Assembly (NCBI RefSeq): GCF_000253295.1
Contig: NC_015717.1
Coordinates: forward strand, 3,844,001 to 3,908,000
Direction of reading: 5' to 3'
Source of the DNA: Hyphomicrobium sp. MC1
Lineage (GTDB): Bacteria; Pseudomonadota; Alphaproteobacteria; Rhizobiales; Hyphomicrobiaceae
DNA length: 64,000 bases
Of the stretch, positions 8,646-16,406 are shown one piece after another; the stretch's first letter is position 1, and the number at the start of each line of letters is the position of its first letter. The notes beneath the pieces are model-generated. The model was not told where the DNA came from. It worked only from the letters and a program-made list of their open reading frames with translations, and searched no databases. A program made the translations under genes and the position numbers.

Positions 8646-9919
8646 TGTCGGCACCATTCGAAGTGCGAAGCGCCGATGTTCTTATCATCGGCGCGGGTCC
8701 AGCCGGACTGTCCGCAGCGACACAGCTTCGCAAGCTCGGCGTCGCCAACGTCATGGTGGTAGAGCGCGAACCGATGGGCGGTGGCATTCCGCGTCACTGT
8801 GGCCACCCGCCGTTCGGCATGCGCGAATTCGGTTGGGTTATGACAGGACCTGCTTACGCGCGACGGCTCGTCGATCGGGCAGTGAAATCCGGCGTCGAGC
8901 TTCAGCTTGGCTGCACGGTCGTCTCGATCGACCATGCCGACGATCTTGTCGTCACATGCGCCAGCAATCGCGGCCTGCTCACAGTCGTTGCGAAACGTGT
9001 CGTTATCGCTACGGGCGTTCGCGAACGGCCTCGCTCGGCACGGCTTGTTTCGGGCGAACGGCCAATCGGCGTCATAAACACCGGCGCGCTGCAGGAATAT
9101 GCCTATCTGCAGAAGCTTATTCCATTTCGACGCCCGTTGATCGTCGGGACGGAGCTCGTCTCTCTTTCTAGTCTGCTGACATGCCGGAACATCGGCGCGA
9201 AGCCCGTCGCGATGATCGAGAGCCGTAACCAACCGACCGTGCGCCCTATTTCCATGTGGCTACCGCGATTGCTCGGCGTTCCCGTTCGCTATGGAACGCA
9301 TCTCGTCGACATCAAGGGGCGGTCACGCGTGGAAGCCGTCACGCTGCTGTGCCCGGACGGAACGCATGAAGACATCGCATGCGACGGTGTGCTGTTTACG
9401 GGGTCGTTCAAGCCGGAAGCCTCGCTTGCCCGCTCTGTGGGATTGGATATCGACGCGGGAACAGGTGGTCCTGTCATCGACCAATTCGCGCGCACGAGTG
9501 AGCCGCGCATCTTTGCTGCGGGAAATATATTGCATCCCGTTGAAACAGCCGGCTGGTCGTGGCGCGAGGGCCGGCGCGTCGGCGGCTTCGTCGCCGATGA
9601 TCTCAACGGCCGGCTGCCCGCGGCCAACAGCGCGATCCGCCTGAAACCGGGCCCTGGCATTCGGTATGTTGTGCCGCAACGGATCGTTCCGGGCGGCGAA
9701 GGCCTGTCGCATCTTCAGTTGCGTGCAGCGGATAGCGTTTCGGGATCGCTGGTCGCAAGCGCCAACGGCCAGATTATCTGCAAGCAACCGCTGACCTCGT
9801 CTCCGGAGCGGCGAATCCTGGCGCCTATCTCGGCATTCGAGAATGCCAATTCCGACATCACTATCGGTGTCGAGGGAATGCAAACCACTGACATTCGGAG
9901 CCGTTCGACATGCGAGTAG
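8645..9919 (+). CDS. FAD-dependent pyridine nucleotide-disulfide-type oxidoreductase
   Basis: A 424-residue flavoprotein with an N-terminal FAD-binding motif (DVLIIGAGPAGLSAATQL) and the second motif VVIATGVRERPRS, resembling the partner subunit of GlpA-like and HcnB/NoxA-like dehydrogenases. The start is taken at the ATG overlapping the previous stop; a GTG one codon upstream is possible. The open frame continues far upstream but only as a shadow of the preceding gene. It overlaps the kinase by 10 bp. The third small iron-sulfur protein (DUF1667) that often accompanies this pair elsewhere is not present. Confidence 0.85.
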   Translation: MSAPFEVRSADVLIIGAGPAGLSAATQLRKLGVANVMVVEREPMGGGIPRHCGHPPFGMREFGWVMTGPAYARRLVDRAVKSGVELQLGCTVVSIDHADDLVVTCASNRGLLTVVAKRVVIATGVRERPRSARLVSGERPIGVINTGALQEYAYLQKLIPFRRPLIVGTELVSLSSLLTCRNIGAKPVAMIESRNQPTVRPISMWLPRLLGVPVRYGTHLVDIKGRSRVEAVTLLCPDGTHEDIACDGVLFTGSFKPEASLARSVGLDIDAGTGGPVIDQFARTSEPRIFAAGNILHPVETAGWSWREGRRVGGFVADDLNGRLPAANSAIRLKPGPGIRYVVPQRIVPGGEGLSHLQLRAADSVSGSLVASANGQIICKQPLTSSPERRILAPISAFENANSDITIGVEGMQTTDIRSRSTCE

Positions 9920-11334
9920 CCGCGATCGACCAAGGAACAACGTCGACACGTGTGCTGGTCGCCGACACGGATGGGAAACTTGAGATTGCGTCCTCGGTGA
10001 CGCATCAGCAATTCCATCCGCATCCCGGTTGGGTCGAGCACGATCCGGAAGAGCTGCTGACAAACATCCGGCGCTGTCTCGATGCGGCAGGCAAAGTCGA
10101 TGCGATCGGAATCGACAATCAAGGCGAAAGCTGCCTTGCCTGGGATGCCGAAACCGGCGCGGCGTTGTCACCCGTTATTGTATGGCAGGACAATCGCACC
10201 GCCGATGCCGTCGGGCGCTTGAAAGATAAAGGCGCGGCGTCACTGACACTCTCGCGTGCGGGGTTGCCGCTCGACGCCTATTTTTCTGCATCCAAGCTCT
10301 CCTGGATCGTCGCCAATATCCCGGCGGCGAAGGATGCCCTGGCGGCGGGACGTTTGCGGCTCGGCACGACGGATGCTTTCTTTCTTGATCGCCTCGCTGG
10401 AACTTTCGCGACCGACGTGACGACGGCATCGCGGACGTCGTTGATGGACCTCGAAACCGGCAAGTGGGACGCCGATCTTTGCGAGCTGTTCGGCGTACCG
10501 ATCTCGGCGTTGCCGGAGATAAGACCGACGGTCGCCGATTTCGGCCGGATCAACGGCGTGCCCATCACCGCTTCGGTCGTTGATCAGCAGGCTGCACTTT
10601 TCGGTCATGGTTGCCGTGAGCCGGGAGATGCAAAGATCACATTCGGGACGGGGGCGTTCGCGCTGGCCGTGACGGGCAAAGAGATCGCTCATGCGCCGGA
10701 AAAGGGACTATTGCCGACCGTCGCCTGGTCTATCAATGGGACAATGACCTATGCGGTCGACGGCGGCGTTTACGATGCTGGTTCGGCGGTCGAGTGGGCG
10801 CGGCGTATCGGACTGATCGCAGACATCGAGAAGGATCTCGAATGGTTCGACGCCGAGCCGGCCATCGACCGTGACGTCGTGTTCGTTCCTGCGCTTTCAG
10901 GACTGGCTTGCCCGCACTGGGACCGGACGGCGGCGTCGTTGTTTGTGGGCATGTCGGCGGCAACGACACAGGCAGACATGCAGCAGGCGCTGCTCGAAGG
11001 TATCGCCTTGAGCGCTGCAGATGTCATCGCAGCCATGCACGCGCACGTCCCGATCGGTGGATCTATTGCAATCGACGGCGGCCTTGCGCGCAGCCGGTAT
11101 TTTGCACAATTCCTGGCCGACATGATCGGGCGCGAGGTTATCGTCGCGGATTTCGATGAGCGCACAGCGTTCGGAACGGCTAAGCTCGCGGCGCTCGGCG
11201 CCGGCATATCGCTGCCGGATGCCAAGAGCACCGCTCAAAGCTTCCATCCCCGAATTGCCGATAGCTCGGCGACGCGCCGGCGTTTTCATGACGCAGTTGC
11301 GCGCTGCAAGAGTTGGCGCGATCTCGGCGAATAA
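9910..11334 (+). CDS. FGGY-family carbohydrate kinase (glycerol kinase-like)
   Basis: A 474-residue sugar/polyol kinase. The N-terminal phosphate motif is DQGTTSTRVLV, and the ATP-site motif GTGAFALAVTG and the DQQAALFG motif are clear. Compared with E. coli GlpK, the tyrosine (DAYFSASKL) and aspartate (VDQQ) that hold glycerol are kept, but the Arg of the NQRET motif is Gly here (NQGES, residue 72). It is therefore GlpK-like but perhaps not a strict glycerol kinase. It is the last gene of a three-gene overlapping operon with two FAD oxidoreductases, and it is probably induced through the DeoR regulator. Confidence 0.85.
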   Translation: MRVAAIDQGTTSTRVLVADTDGKLEIASSVTHQQFHPHPGWVEHDPEELLTNIRRCLDAAGKVDAIGIDNQGESCLAWDAETGAALSPVIVWQDNRTADAVGRLKDKGAASLTLSRAGLPLDAYFSASKLSWIVANIPAAKDALAAGRLRLGTTDAFFLDRLAGTFATDVTTASRTSLMDLETGKWDADLCELFGVPISALPEIRPTVADFGRINGVPITASVVDQQAALFGHGCREPGDAKITFGTGAFALAVTGKEIAHAPEKGLLPTVAWSINGTMTYAVDGGVYDAGSAVEWARRIGLIADIEKDLEWFDAEPAIDRDVVFVPALSGLACPHWDRTAASLFVGMSAATTQADMQQALLEGIALSAADVIAAMHAHVPIGGSIAIDGGLARSRYFAQFLADMIGREVIVADFDERTAFGTAKLAALGAGISLPDAKSTAQSFHPRIADSSATRRRFHDAVARCKSWRDLGE

Positions 11335-11358
11335 TTTTCTGCCGGCTCCAACAGAAAA

Positions 11359-11386
11359 TCGCGCCGCTCTATCCCGAGCGGCGCGA
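11359..11386. terminator. bidirectional hairpin between convergent genes
   Basis: A 10-bp perfect stem, TCGCGCCGCT with AGCGGCGCGA, sits between the kinase stop and the stop of the converging permease. It is flanked by GAAAA on the left and followed by CGCGTTTCT. It probably terminates both transcripts. Confidence 0.65.
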
Positions 11387-11409
11387 CGCGTTTCTGCCGT
11401 TGATGCCGA

Positions 11410-12897
11410 TTAGTGCGTCTTATATTCGGCCGTACCTTTGGAAAGCGCGAACTCTTCCTCAGGTGAGAGGATGAGTTTGTGGCGGCCTATTACAGCGAAA
11501 TAGATAATACCGACCGCGAACCAGGCGATGACGCCGTAGATGCCTTGCTGATAGGTGCTGTCGCCAAGCTGGTACCACAGCGTAACGGCGGCGATGATAA
11601 TCGTCAGAACGGCACCGGGAATACCGAGCGGACTGCGATACGGACGCTCGATGTTTGGCATCTTGATGCGCAGCAGGATGAACGAAATCGCCTGCAGCAT
11701 GTAGGAGCACATGGCGCCGAACACCGCCATATTGAGCAGCGTTGTGCCGATCTGATCCTTGTTGATGAAGTAGATGATCGTCATCAAGATCAGGCCGACG
11801 GCCGAACCCGTAAGCATCGCGACATAGGGCGTCTTAAGCTTGTGCCCCGTGATCGAGAGGGCCGTCGGGAAGTAGCCCGCGCGGCTCAACGAATAGACCT
11901 GCCGGCCCATGGCGTAGAGAATGGTGTGAAAGCTCGCGATCAGGCCGGTCAATGCGACGATGCCGAGCAGCACGACGGCGCCACTGCCGTAGATTGCACG
12001 GAAGCCATCGAGCAAAGGTTCGCCTGACGTCGAAAGCTTAAATGCACCGACGCCGATGACCGACGGGTTCAGCAGCACGATCATGAAAGCCGAGACGATC
12101 AGCGTACACATGCCGAGGATGATGCCCTTCGGCATGTCGCGTTTCGGATCGACCGATTCCTCAGCTGCGAGTGGAAGCTGCTCGATAGCTAGGAACAACC
12201 AGACCGCAAACGGCAAGGTTTTCAGAACGCCTTCCCAGCCGTACGGGAACATGGGGCCGTTGCCGTTCGGAAGCTCCGTGCCGTCAGGCGCGATGTTGAG
12301 CGCCCAGCGGTTGAAGTCCATGTTCGGAATGGCGCTGATCCAGAACACGACCAGGATCGCGAGCGAAAGCAGCGTGACGATCAGGGTCACGCGGAACGAC
12401 AGCGCGACGCCGAAGATGTTGAGCGCGAGGAAGACGACAAACGTCGCTATCCATAAAAGTGGCTCTGGTTGAGCACCTATTCCCGCGGTTTCAAGGATTC
12501 CGTTCAGATAGGAGCCGATGAAGTAGCAGACGACCGTCGGCGTGACGACGTATTCGACGTTTTCGCAAAGGCCGGTGATGAAGCCGCCCCATGGACCCAT
12601 CGACGAGCGGGCGAAGGAGTAGGCGGCGCCCGTGTGGGGCAGCGCCGGGCTCATTTCGGCGATGGAAAACACGAGGCCGAGGTACATGACGGCGATGATG
12701 CCACCTGCGACCAGCATGCCGCCCCAGCCACCTGTGCCGAAGCCGAAGTTCCAACCGGAGAAGTGTCCCGAGATCACCGCGCCGACGCCGAGCGCCCACA
12801 GTGACCAGATGCCCGCATATCTCTGAAGGCCGCGAGCCTTAAAGTATTCGTCACCTACGCGTTCGTAGCTGACGCCTGACGCACTCTGATCGTCCAT
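11410..12897 (-). CDS. ethanolamine permease-like APC transporter
   Basis: A 495-residue APC transporter with about twelve hydrophobic helices. The sequence ISGHFSGWNFGFGTGGWGGMLVAGGIIAVMYLGLVFSIAEMSPALPHTGAAYSFAR and the later PLAAEESVDPKRDMP are characteristic of the ethanolamine permease group. The ATG start follows GGGGAG. No ethanolamine ammonia-lyase or amine dehydrogenase genes are in the window, so any breakdown route lies elsewhere. A palindrome at 13142 upstream resembles one before the MASE1 kinase gene, suggesting control by the adjacent two-component system. Confidence 0.8.
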   Translation of the reverse strand: MDDQSASGVSYERVGDEYFKARGLQRYAGIWSLWALGVGAVISGHFSGWNFGFGTGGWGGMLVAGGIIAVMYLGLVFSIAEMSPALPHTGAAYSFARSSMGPWGGFITGLCENVEYVVTPTVVCYFIGSYLNGILETAGIGAQPEPLLWIATFVVFLALNIFGVALSFRVTLIVTLLSLAILVVFWISAIPNMDFNRWALNIAPDGTELPNGNGPMFPYGWEGVLKTLPFAVWLFLAIEQLPLAAEESVDPKRDMPKGIILGMCTLIVSAFMIVLLNPSVIGVGAFKLSTSGEPLLDGFRAIYGSGAVVLLGIVALTGLIASFHTILYAMGRQVYSLSRAGYFPTALSITGHKLKTPYVAMLTGSAVGLILMTIIYFINKDQIGTTLLNMAVFGAMCSYMLQAISFILLRIKMPNIERPYRSPLGIPGAVLTIIIAAVTLWYQLGDSTYQQGIYGVIAWFAVGIIYFAVIGRHKLILSPEEEFALSKGTAEYKTH

Positions 12898-13141
12898 GAT
12901 TGTCTCCCCACATGAAGCTGCCGACCAGGCGCGGAAGAGAGCCGAATTTTGGATGAAACTCCCCGCGAGGGAGATCGAGCGCCACGAGGATGCGGAGCTT
13001 GCCGGCTTGCGCCGTCAATGCTCAAACGCATGCGCGTCCTCTGCATGCCACCCCCTGCGCCAGATCAGCGTTCGAAACTGAACACCGAAACAATTGCAGC
13101 TTTGCACCAGAGTCCTGAGCGCGATAGCAGGGAGAGGATAC

Positions 13142-13159
13142 TAGAGTACAATTACTCTA
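13142..13159. promoter_or_regulatory. palindrome TAGAGTA-CAAT-TACTCTA
   Basis: A perfect inverted repeat of 7-bp arms with a 4-base spacer lies between the response-regulator stop and the permease promoter region, about 245 bases before the permease start. A related palindrome with a shorter spacer sits upstream of the sensor kinase at 15489. It is a candidate binding site for the FixJ-type regulator encoded between them. Confidence 0.55.
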
Positions 13160-13203
13160 TCGGCCCAGCATAACGAGCTGGCCGTTCGCATAAATCAGCG
13201 ATT

Positions 13204-13818
13204 TCAATGATCCCGTACATGGGTTCCGTCGAGCCAAGTTGCAAGTCTTACGAGTTCGGCGAGGTTGCGCGTGCGCATTCTTTCCATCACCCATGCTCGG
13301 TAGTTTTCGACGGTGCGGGTGCTCAAGCCGAGCTTCAACGCAATCTCCTTGTTGGAGAGCCCGAGAACAAGATGGTCCATGACTTGCTTCTGTCGCGGTG
13401 AAAGCTCGGCAACGCGATTTTGAAATTCGGCGCGCATGTCGGCATCAACCTTTTTGCGCACGCCGACATCGACGGCATGACGGATGCTGGCGACGATCCG
13501 TTCGTCCGAGAACGGCTTTTCGATGAAATCGAGCGCCCCGTTCTTGACCGCCGTCACGGCCATCGAAATATCGCCGTGACCGGTGATGAGAATGACGGGC
13601 AGACTCGGATAGCGCTGCGCGATCTCGTGATGCAGCTCGATCCCCGTCATGTTGGGCAGGCGTACGTCGGACACGACACAGCCGATGTCGCCCTCATCAG
13701 CCTCCGACATGAAGGCCTCGGCGGACTGGTAGGAACAGACGTCAAGCCCCGCGCCTTCAAGGAGCTGACCCAACGAATCCAGAACGGCAAAATCATCGTC
13801 GATAATAGCGATCTTCAT
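13204..13818 (-). CDS. FixJ/NarL-type response regulator
   Basis: A 204-residue two-component regulator. The receiver domain has the phosphoacceptor in VVSDVRLPNMTG (about residue 54) and the conserved lysine in FIEKPFSD. A LuxR-type helix-turn-helix follows (LSPRQKQVMDHLVLGLSNKEIALKLGLSTRTVENYRAWVMERM). Its ATG overlaps the stop of the kinase gene by 4 bp, so the two are co-translated. It probably activates the permease at 11410 and its own operon through the shared TAGAGT/ACTCTA palindromes; the signal is unknown. Confidence 0.93.
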   Translation of the reverse strand: MKIAIIDDDFAVLDSLGQLLEGAGLDVCSYQSAEAFMSEADEGDIGCVVSDVRLPNMTGIELHHEIAQRYPSLPVILITGHGDISMAVTAVKNGALDFIEKPFSDERIVASIRHAVDVGVRKKVDADMRAEFQNRVAELSPRQKQVMDHLVLGLSNKEIALKLGLSTRTVENYRAWVMERMRTRNLAELVRLATWLDGTHVRDH

Positions 13819-15449
13819 GTCGTCGTGCTCTTTGCCTCCTTGCCGACTTTCGGCAGCGTGAAAGATACGCGTGCGCCTGCTGTGTTCCCGCCGAGCGTCA
13901 ACCGTCCGCCGTGCGACTGAATTATCGAACGGCTCAGCGACAATCCAAGCCCCATGCCGTCGGGCTTGGTCGTGGTGAAGGGTGAGATGGGGCGTTCCAA
14001 TAAAACTGGCTCGAAACCTGGGCCATTGTCGATGACGGAAATGACGATGAAGGCCTGTCCGTCGTCGGTGACTTCTATCTGGATTTTACCATCTGCAATG
14101 CGCGAGGCCGTGATTGCCTCGGATGCGTTCTTGACGAGATTCGTGACGACCTGTTCGATCTGCAGGCGATCGACACAGACGTTCGGCAAATCGCGCGGGA
14201 CGATCGTATCAAACGTGATACCGTGCTCTTCCAGGTCTGCTCGGCACACCGATTCCGCTCGTCGGACGAGATCGGGCACCGAGACAACTTCGAAGCGCGA
14301 ACTGCCCGCGCCAATGAAATCGCGAAGCCAGCGGATGACAGCAGCCGCGCGATCGACCTGCTCGATAATTTGTTCGGTCGTGCGGACGGCGGCAGCCTGA
14401 TCGACGACATCGCGTTGCAAGTTCTGACGACCCACGCGCGCGTAATTGCCGATGGCGGCCAAGGGTTGATTGATTTCATGCGCGATTGCTGCCGCCAGCG
14501 CACCCAGTGCTCCGACGCGAGACGCGCGGCCAAGGGCTTCGCGATGCAGCCACAGCTCACGCTGGGTGTTGCGCTGCTCGGTGACGAGCGCGCCGACGAT
14601 CAGTCCCGTCAAAGCCAATGCGAGCATCATCGTCTGCAGCGCTGTGATGCTCACACCGCTGTGTCCGGTAAGCTGGATCGCGGTAATCAGCAGCACTTGC
14701 GTCACGACCAGTGCGCCCGTCACCGCCTCCAATCCAAAACGCACGGCAATCCAAATGACCGGGAGAAACAAGAGATAGAAAAGCTGCGACGGATTGGTCG
14801 TCGCGGTTCCGAAAATCAGGAAGAGCGCACCGACCATGACTGCAAACGGCAGTAAAAGCTCAGCCGAATGCGGGAGGATCGTGCGGCCCGCAAAGAGAAA
14901 CAGCAGAAATGGCGTCATCACGGTGATGCCGATCATGTCGCCGACCCACCAGCCGAGAATTCCTCGTCCGATCTGATCGACGCTGATGATCGACATCATC
15001 GCGAGGAGCGTCACGCAGACGGTAGCGGCCACTGCCGCCGCAATCGCAGCCGTCCCCAGCAGCCAAATCAGATCCTGCCTCAATTGAAGCGCGCCTGAAA
15101 ATGGGCCGTCCTCGCGCGTCAGAAACCAAGCGGCGGCCGAATAGGTGCCTCCGATGATGAGGACCACTGAGACTTCGGCGCCGAGCGGCAGAGGAAATTG
15201 GCGCAAGAGACCATCAGCCACCAGAGGCGCGAGGAACAGCCAGGGGATGAACGAACGGCCGAATGCCAGTACCAATGCGATACTGACGCCTGTCGTCGGA
15301 TTCCAGGGCGTTATCCCGAACGCGCTCAGGGGATCGACGAAGCTCAACCAGTCCAGTGCGACGTATGCTGCAAGATATGCGGCGCCCAGCGCGACATACC
15401 GCGGCGGCGGCATGCCGATGACCGTATCTCGCGTCAACGCCTGAAGCAT
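13815..15449 (-). CDS. MASE1-domain sensor histidine kinase
   Basis: A 544-residue membrane kinase. The N-terminal half (about residues 1-300) is a multi-helix MASE1 sensor. The dimerisation/phosphoacceptor helix is AAAIAHEINQPLAAIGNYARV. The ATPase domain has the N box (VTNLVKNASEAI), DNGPGF and GMGLGLSLSRSII. The ATG at 15449 is chosen because AAAGG lies nine bases before it; a GTG three codons upstream has its ribosome site too close. It partners the response regulator that overlaps its 3' end. What it senses is unknown, but its gene neighbour is an ethanolamine-type permease. Confidence 0.9.
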   Translation of the reverse strand: MLQALTRDTVIGMPPPRYVALGAAYLAAYVALDWLSFVDPLSAFGITPWNPTTGVSIALVLAFGRSFIPWLFLAPLVADGLLRQFPLPLGAEVSVVLIIGGTYSAAAWFLTREDGPFSGALQLRQDLIWLLGTAAIAAAVAATVCVTLLAMMSIISVDQIGRGILGWWVGDMIGITVMTPFLLFLFAGRTILPHSAELLLPFAVMVGALFLIFGTATTNPSQLFYLLFLPVIWIAVRFGLEAVTGALVVTQVLLITAIQLTGHSGVSITALQTMMLALALTGLIVGALVTEQRNTQRELWLHREALGRASRVGALGALAAAIAHEINQPLAAIGNYARVGRQNLQRDVVDQAAAVRTTEQIIEQVDRAAAVIRWLRDFIGAGSSRFEVVSVPDLVRRAESVCRADLEEHGITFDTIVPRDLPNVCVDRLQIEQVVTNLVKNASEAITASRIADGKIQIEVTDDGQAFIVISVIDNGPGFEPVLLERPISPFTTTKPDGMGLGLSLSRSIIQSHGGRLTLGGNTAGARVSFTLPKVGKEAKSTTT

Positions 15450-15488
15450 TCCGCGCACCCTTTGGGAGCGACCCCATGCCGGCTCCCG

Positions 15489-15501
15489 TAGAGTTACTCT
15501 A
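15489..15501. promoter_or_regulatory. palindrome TAGAGT-T-ACTCTA upstream of sensor kinase
   Basis: A 13-base palindrome lies 40 bases upstream of the kinase start. Its 3' half TTACTCTA is identical to the half-site at 13152-13159, while the spacer is 5 bases shorter. It is a candidate autoregulatory site. Confidence 0.5.
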
Positions 15502-15697
15502 GTTCGATCGCCAGCGATTCACTACTCACGCACTTGCCCAGAATTGCATCATCCTGCCGACTACGGTGTCGTTATGGCCCATGGAGCCGTGCACCGACGA
15601 GCCACGGATGTGCGGCAAGCCATGCCCGGATCACGTATTTTTCGTGGGTCGCCACAAGGGTTCGTGATCCGGTTTATCTTTTCCTCGCGAGGCCGCG

Positions 15698-15952
15698 ATG
15701 CGTTCAAGCGTCAAAAGCGATGGACAAAAATCGCCGCTTCGGCGGCGTCCCGTGAGCCTCTCGGATTATCTCGACGCCGATAACGGCGATAGCGCCGCCG
15801 AGTTTCAACGGCTTACGGCCTCCGACCACCAGCCGGACACGATTCACGGAGATGGCCAGCGCGCCGGAGAGACGTCGTCTAATTCAGCGACGTCGAACGG
15901 CAACGAGGCCGATTCCGCACGACGCCGAGGAGCACACACAAGGGAGACGTGA
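15698..15952 (+). CDS. hypothetical 84-residue hydrophilic protein
   Basis: A short, strongly hydrophilic protein with a basic N-terminus (KSPLRRRPVSLSDYLDAD) and a Ser/Thr/Asn-rich tail; no family recognised. A GCGAGG sequence lies five bases before the ATG. Its stop codon overlaps the GTG start of the following gene (GTGA), the main reason to believe both are real. The frame could still be chance in this GC-rich DNA. Confidence 0.4.
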   Translation: MRSSVKSDGQKSPLRRRPVSLSDYLDADNGDSAAEFQRLTASDHQPDTIHGDGQRAGETSSNSATSNGNEADSARRRGAHTRET

Positions 15953-16302
15953 AACGCACAGCCGGGCGCCGGTGGTTAGCCGGGGTATCGGCATTAAATC
16001 ATTTATGGGGAGGACGTAATGTCATCGGCGGGATCGAAACGCATCGGCACCTCGAATATTTTTTATTGCATGATGCCAAACCGACAGGGCCGTCCGTCGG
16101 CATTTACGCCAACAGCGATATTCCGGCCTCCGTCGCCGACGATTTCGGCCGGCGCTATACTTTTGCGGGCGTGGCGCCGAGACGGACGAACGGCGATTTT
16201 GATCTCGATGCCCTCCGAGCCGGAGAATTCATTCTGAAGCCGGGGCTGGTCTATCGGATGGAGCATTTGCCTCAATCGTGGTTCGAGGCGATTTTCAGAT
16301 AG
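15949..16302 (+). CDS. hypothetical 117-residue protein
   Basis: No family recognised. After a basic N-terminus, the protein has a compact globular composition (GIYANSDIPASVADDFGRRYTFAG, then FILKPGLVYRMEHLPQSWFEAIFR). The GTG start is preceded by GGGAG and overlaps the stop of the upstream orphan. There is no signal peptide or membrane segment. An 11-bp inverted repeat begins at its stop codon. Confidence 0.5.
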   Translation: MKRTAGRRWLAGVSALNHLWGGRNVIGGIETHRHLEYFLLHDAKPTGPSVGIYANSDIPASVADDFGRRYTFAGVAPRRTNGDFDLDALRAGEFILKPGLVYRMEHLPQSWFEAIFR

Positions 16303-16356
16303 CCTAAGCGCCTACGCTTAACGACGGGACCGCAGCCGGGGGGTGGGCGCTTAGGC
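16302..16356. repeat. long-loop inverted repeat
   Basis: Perfect 11-bp arms GCCTAAGCGCC and GGCGCTTAGGC enclose a loop containing GCCGGGGGGTGGGC. There is no T run on the plus strand, so it is not a classic terminator. A similar G-rich hairpin occurs at 31208. Confidence 0.5.
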
Positions 16357-16406
16357 GCTCGTGCAAAAAGCCAGGAAGCGGGATAAACACGGCGCCTCGC
16401 TCTCAA

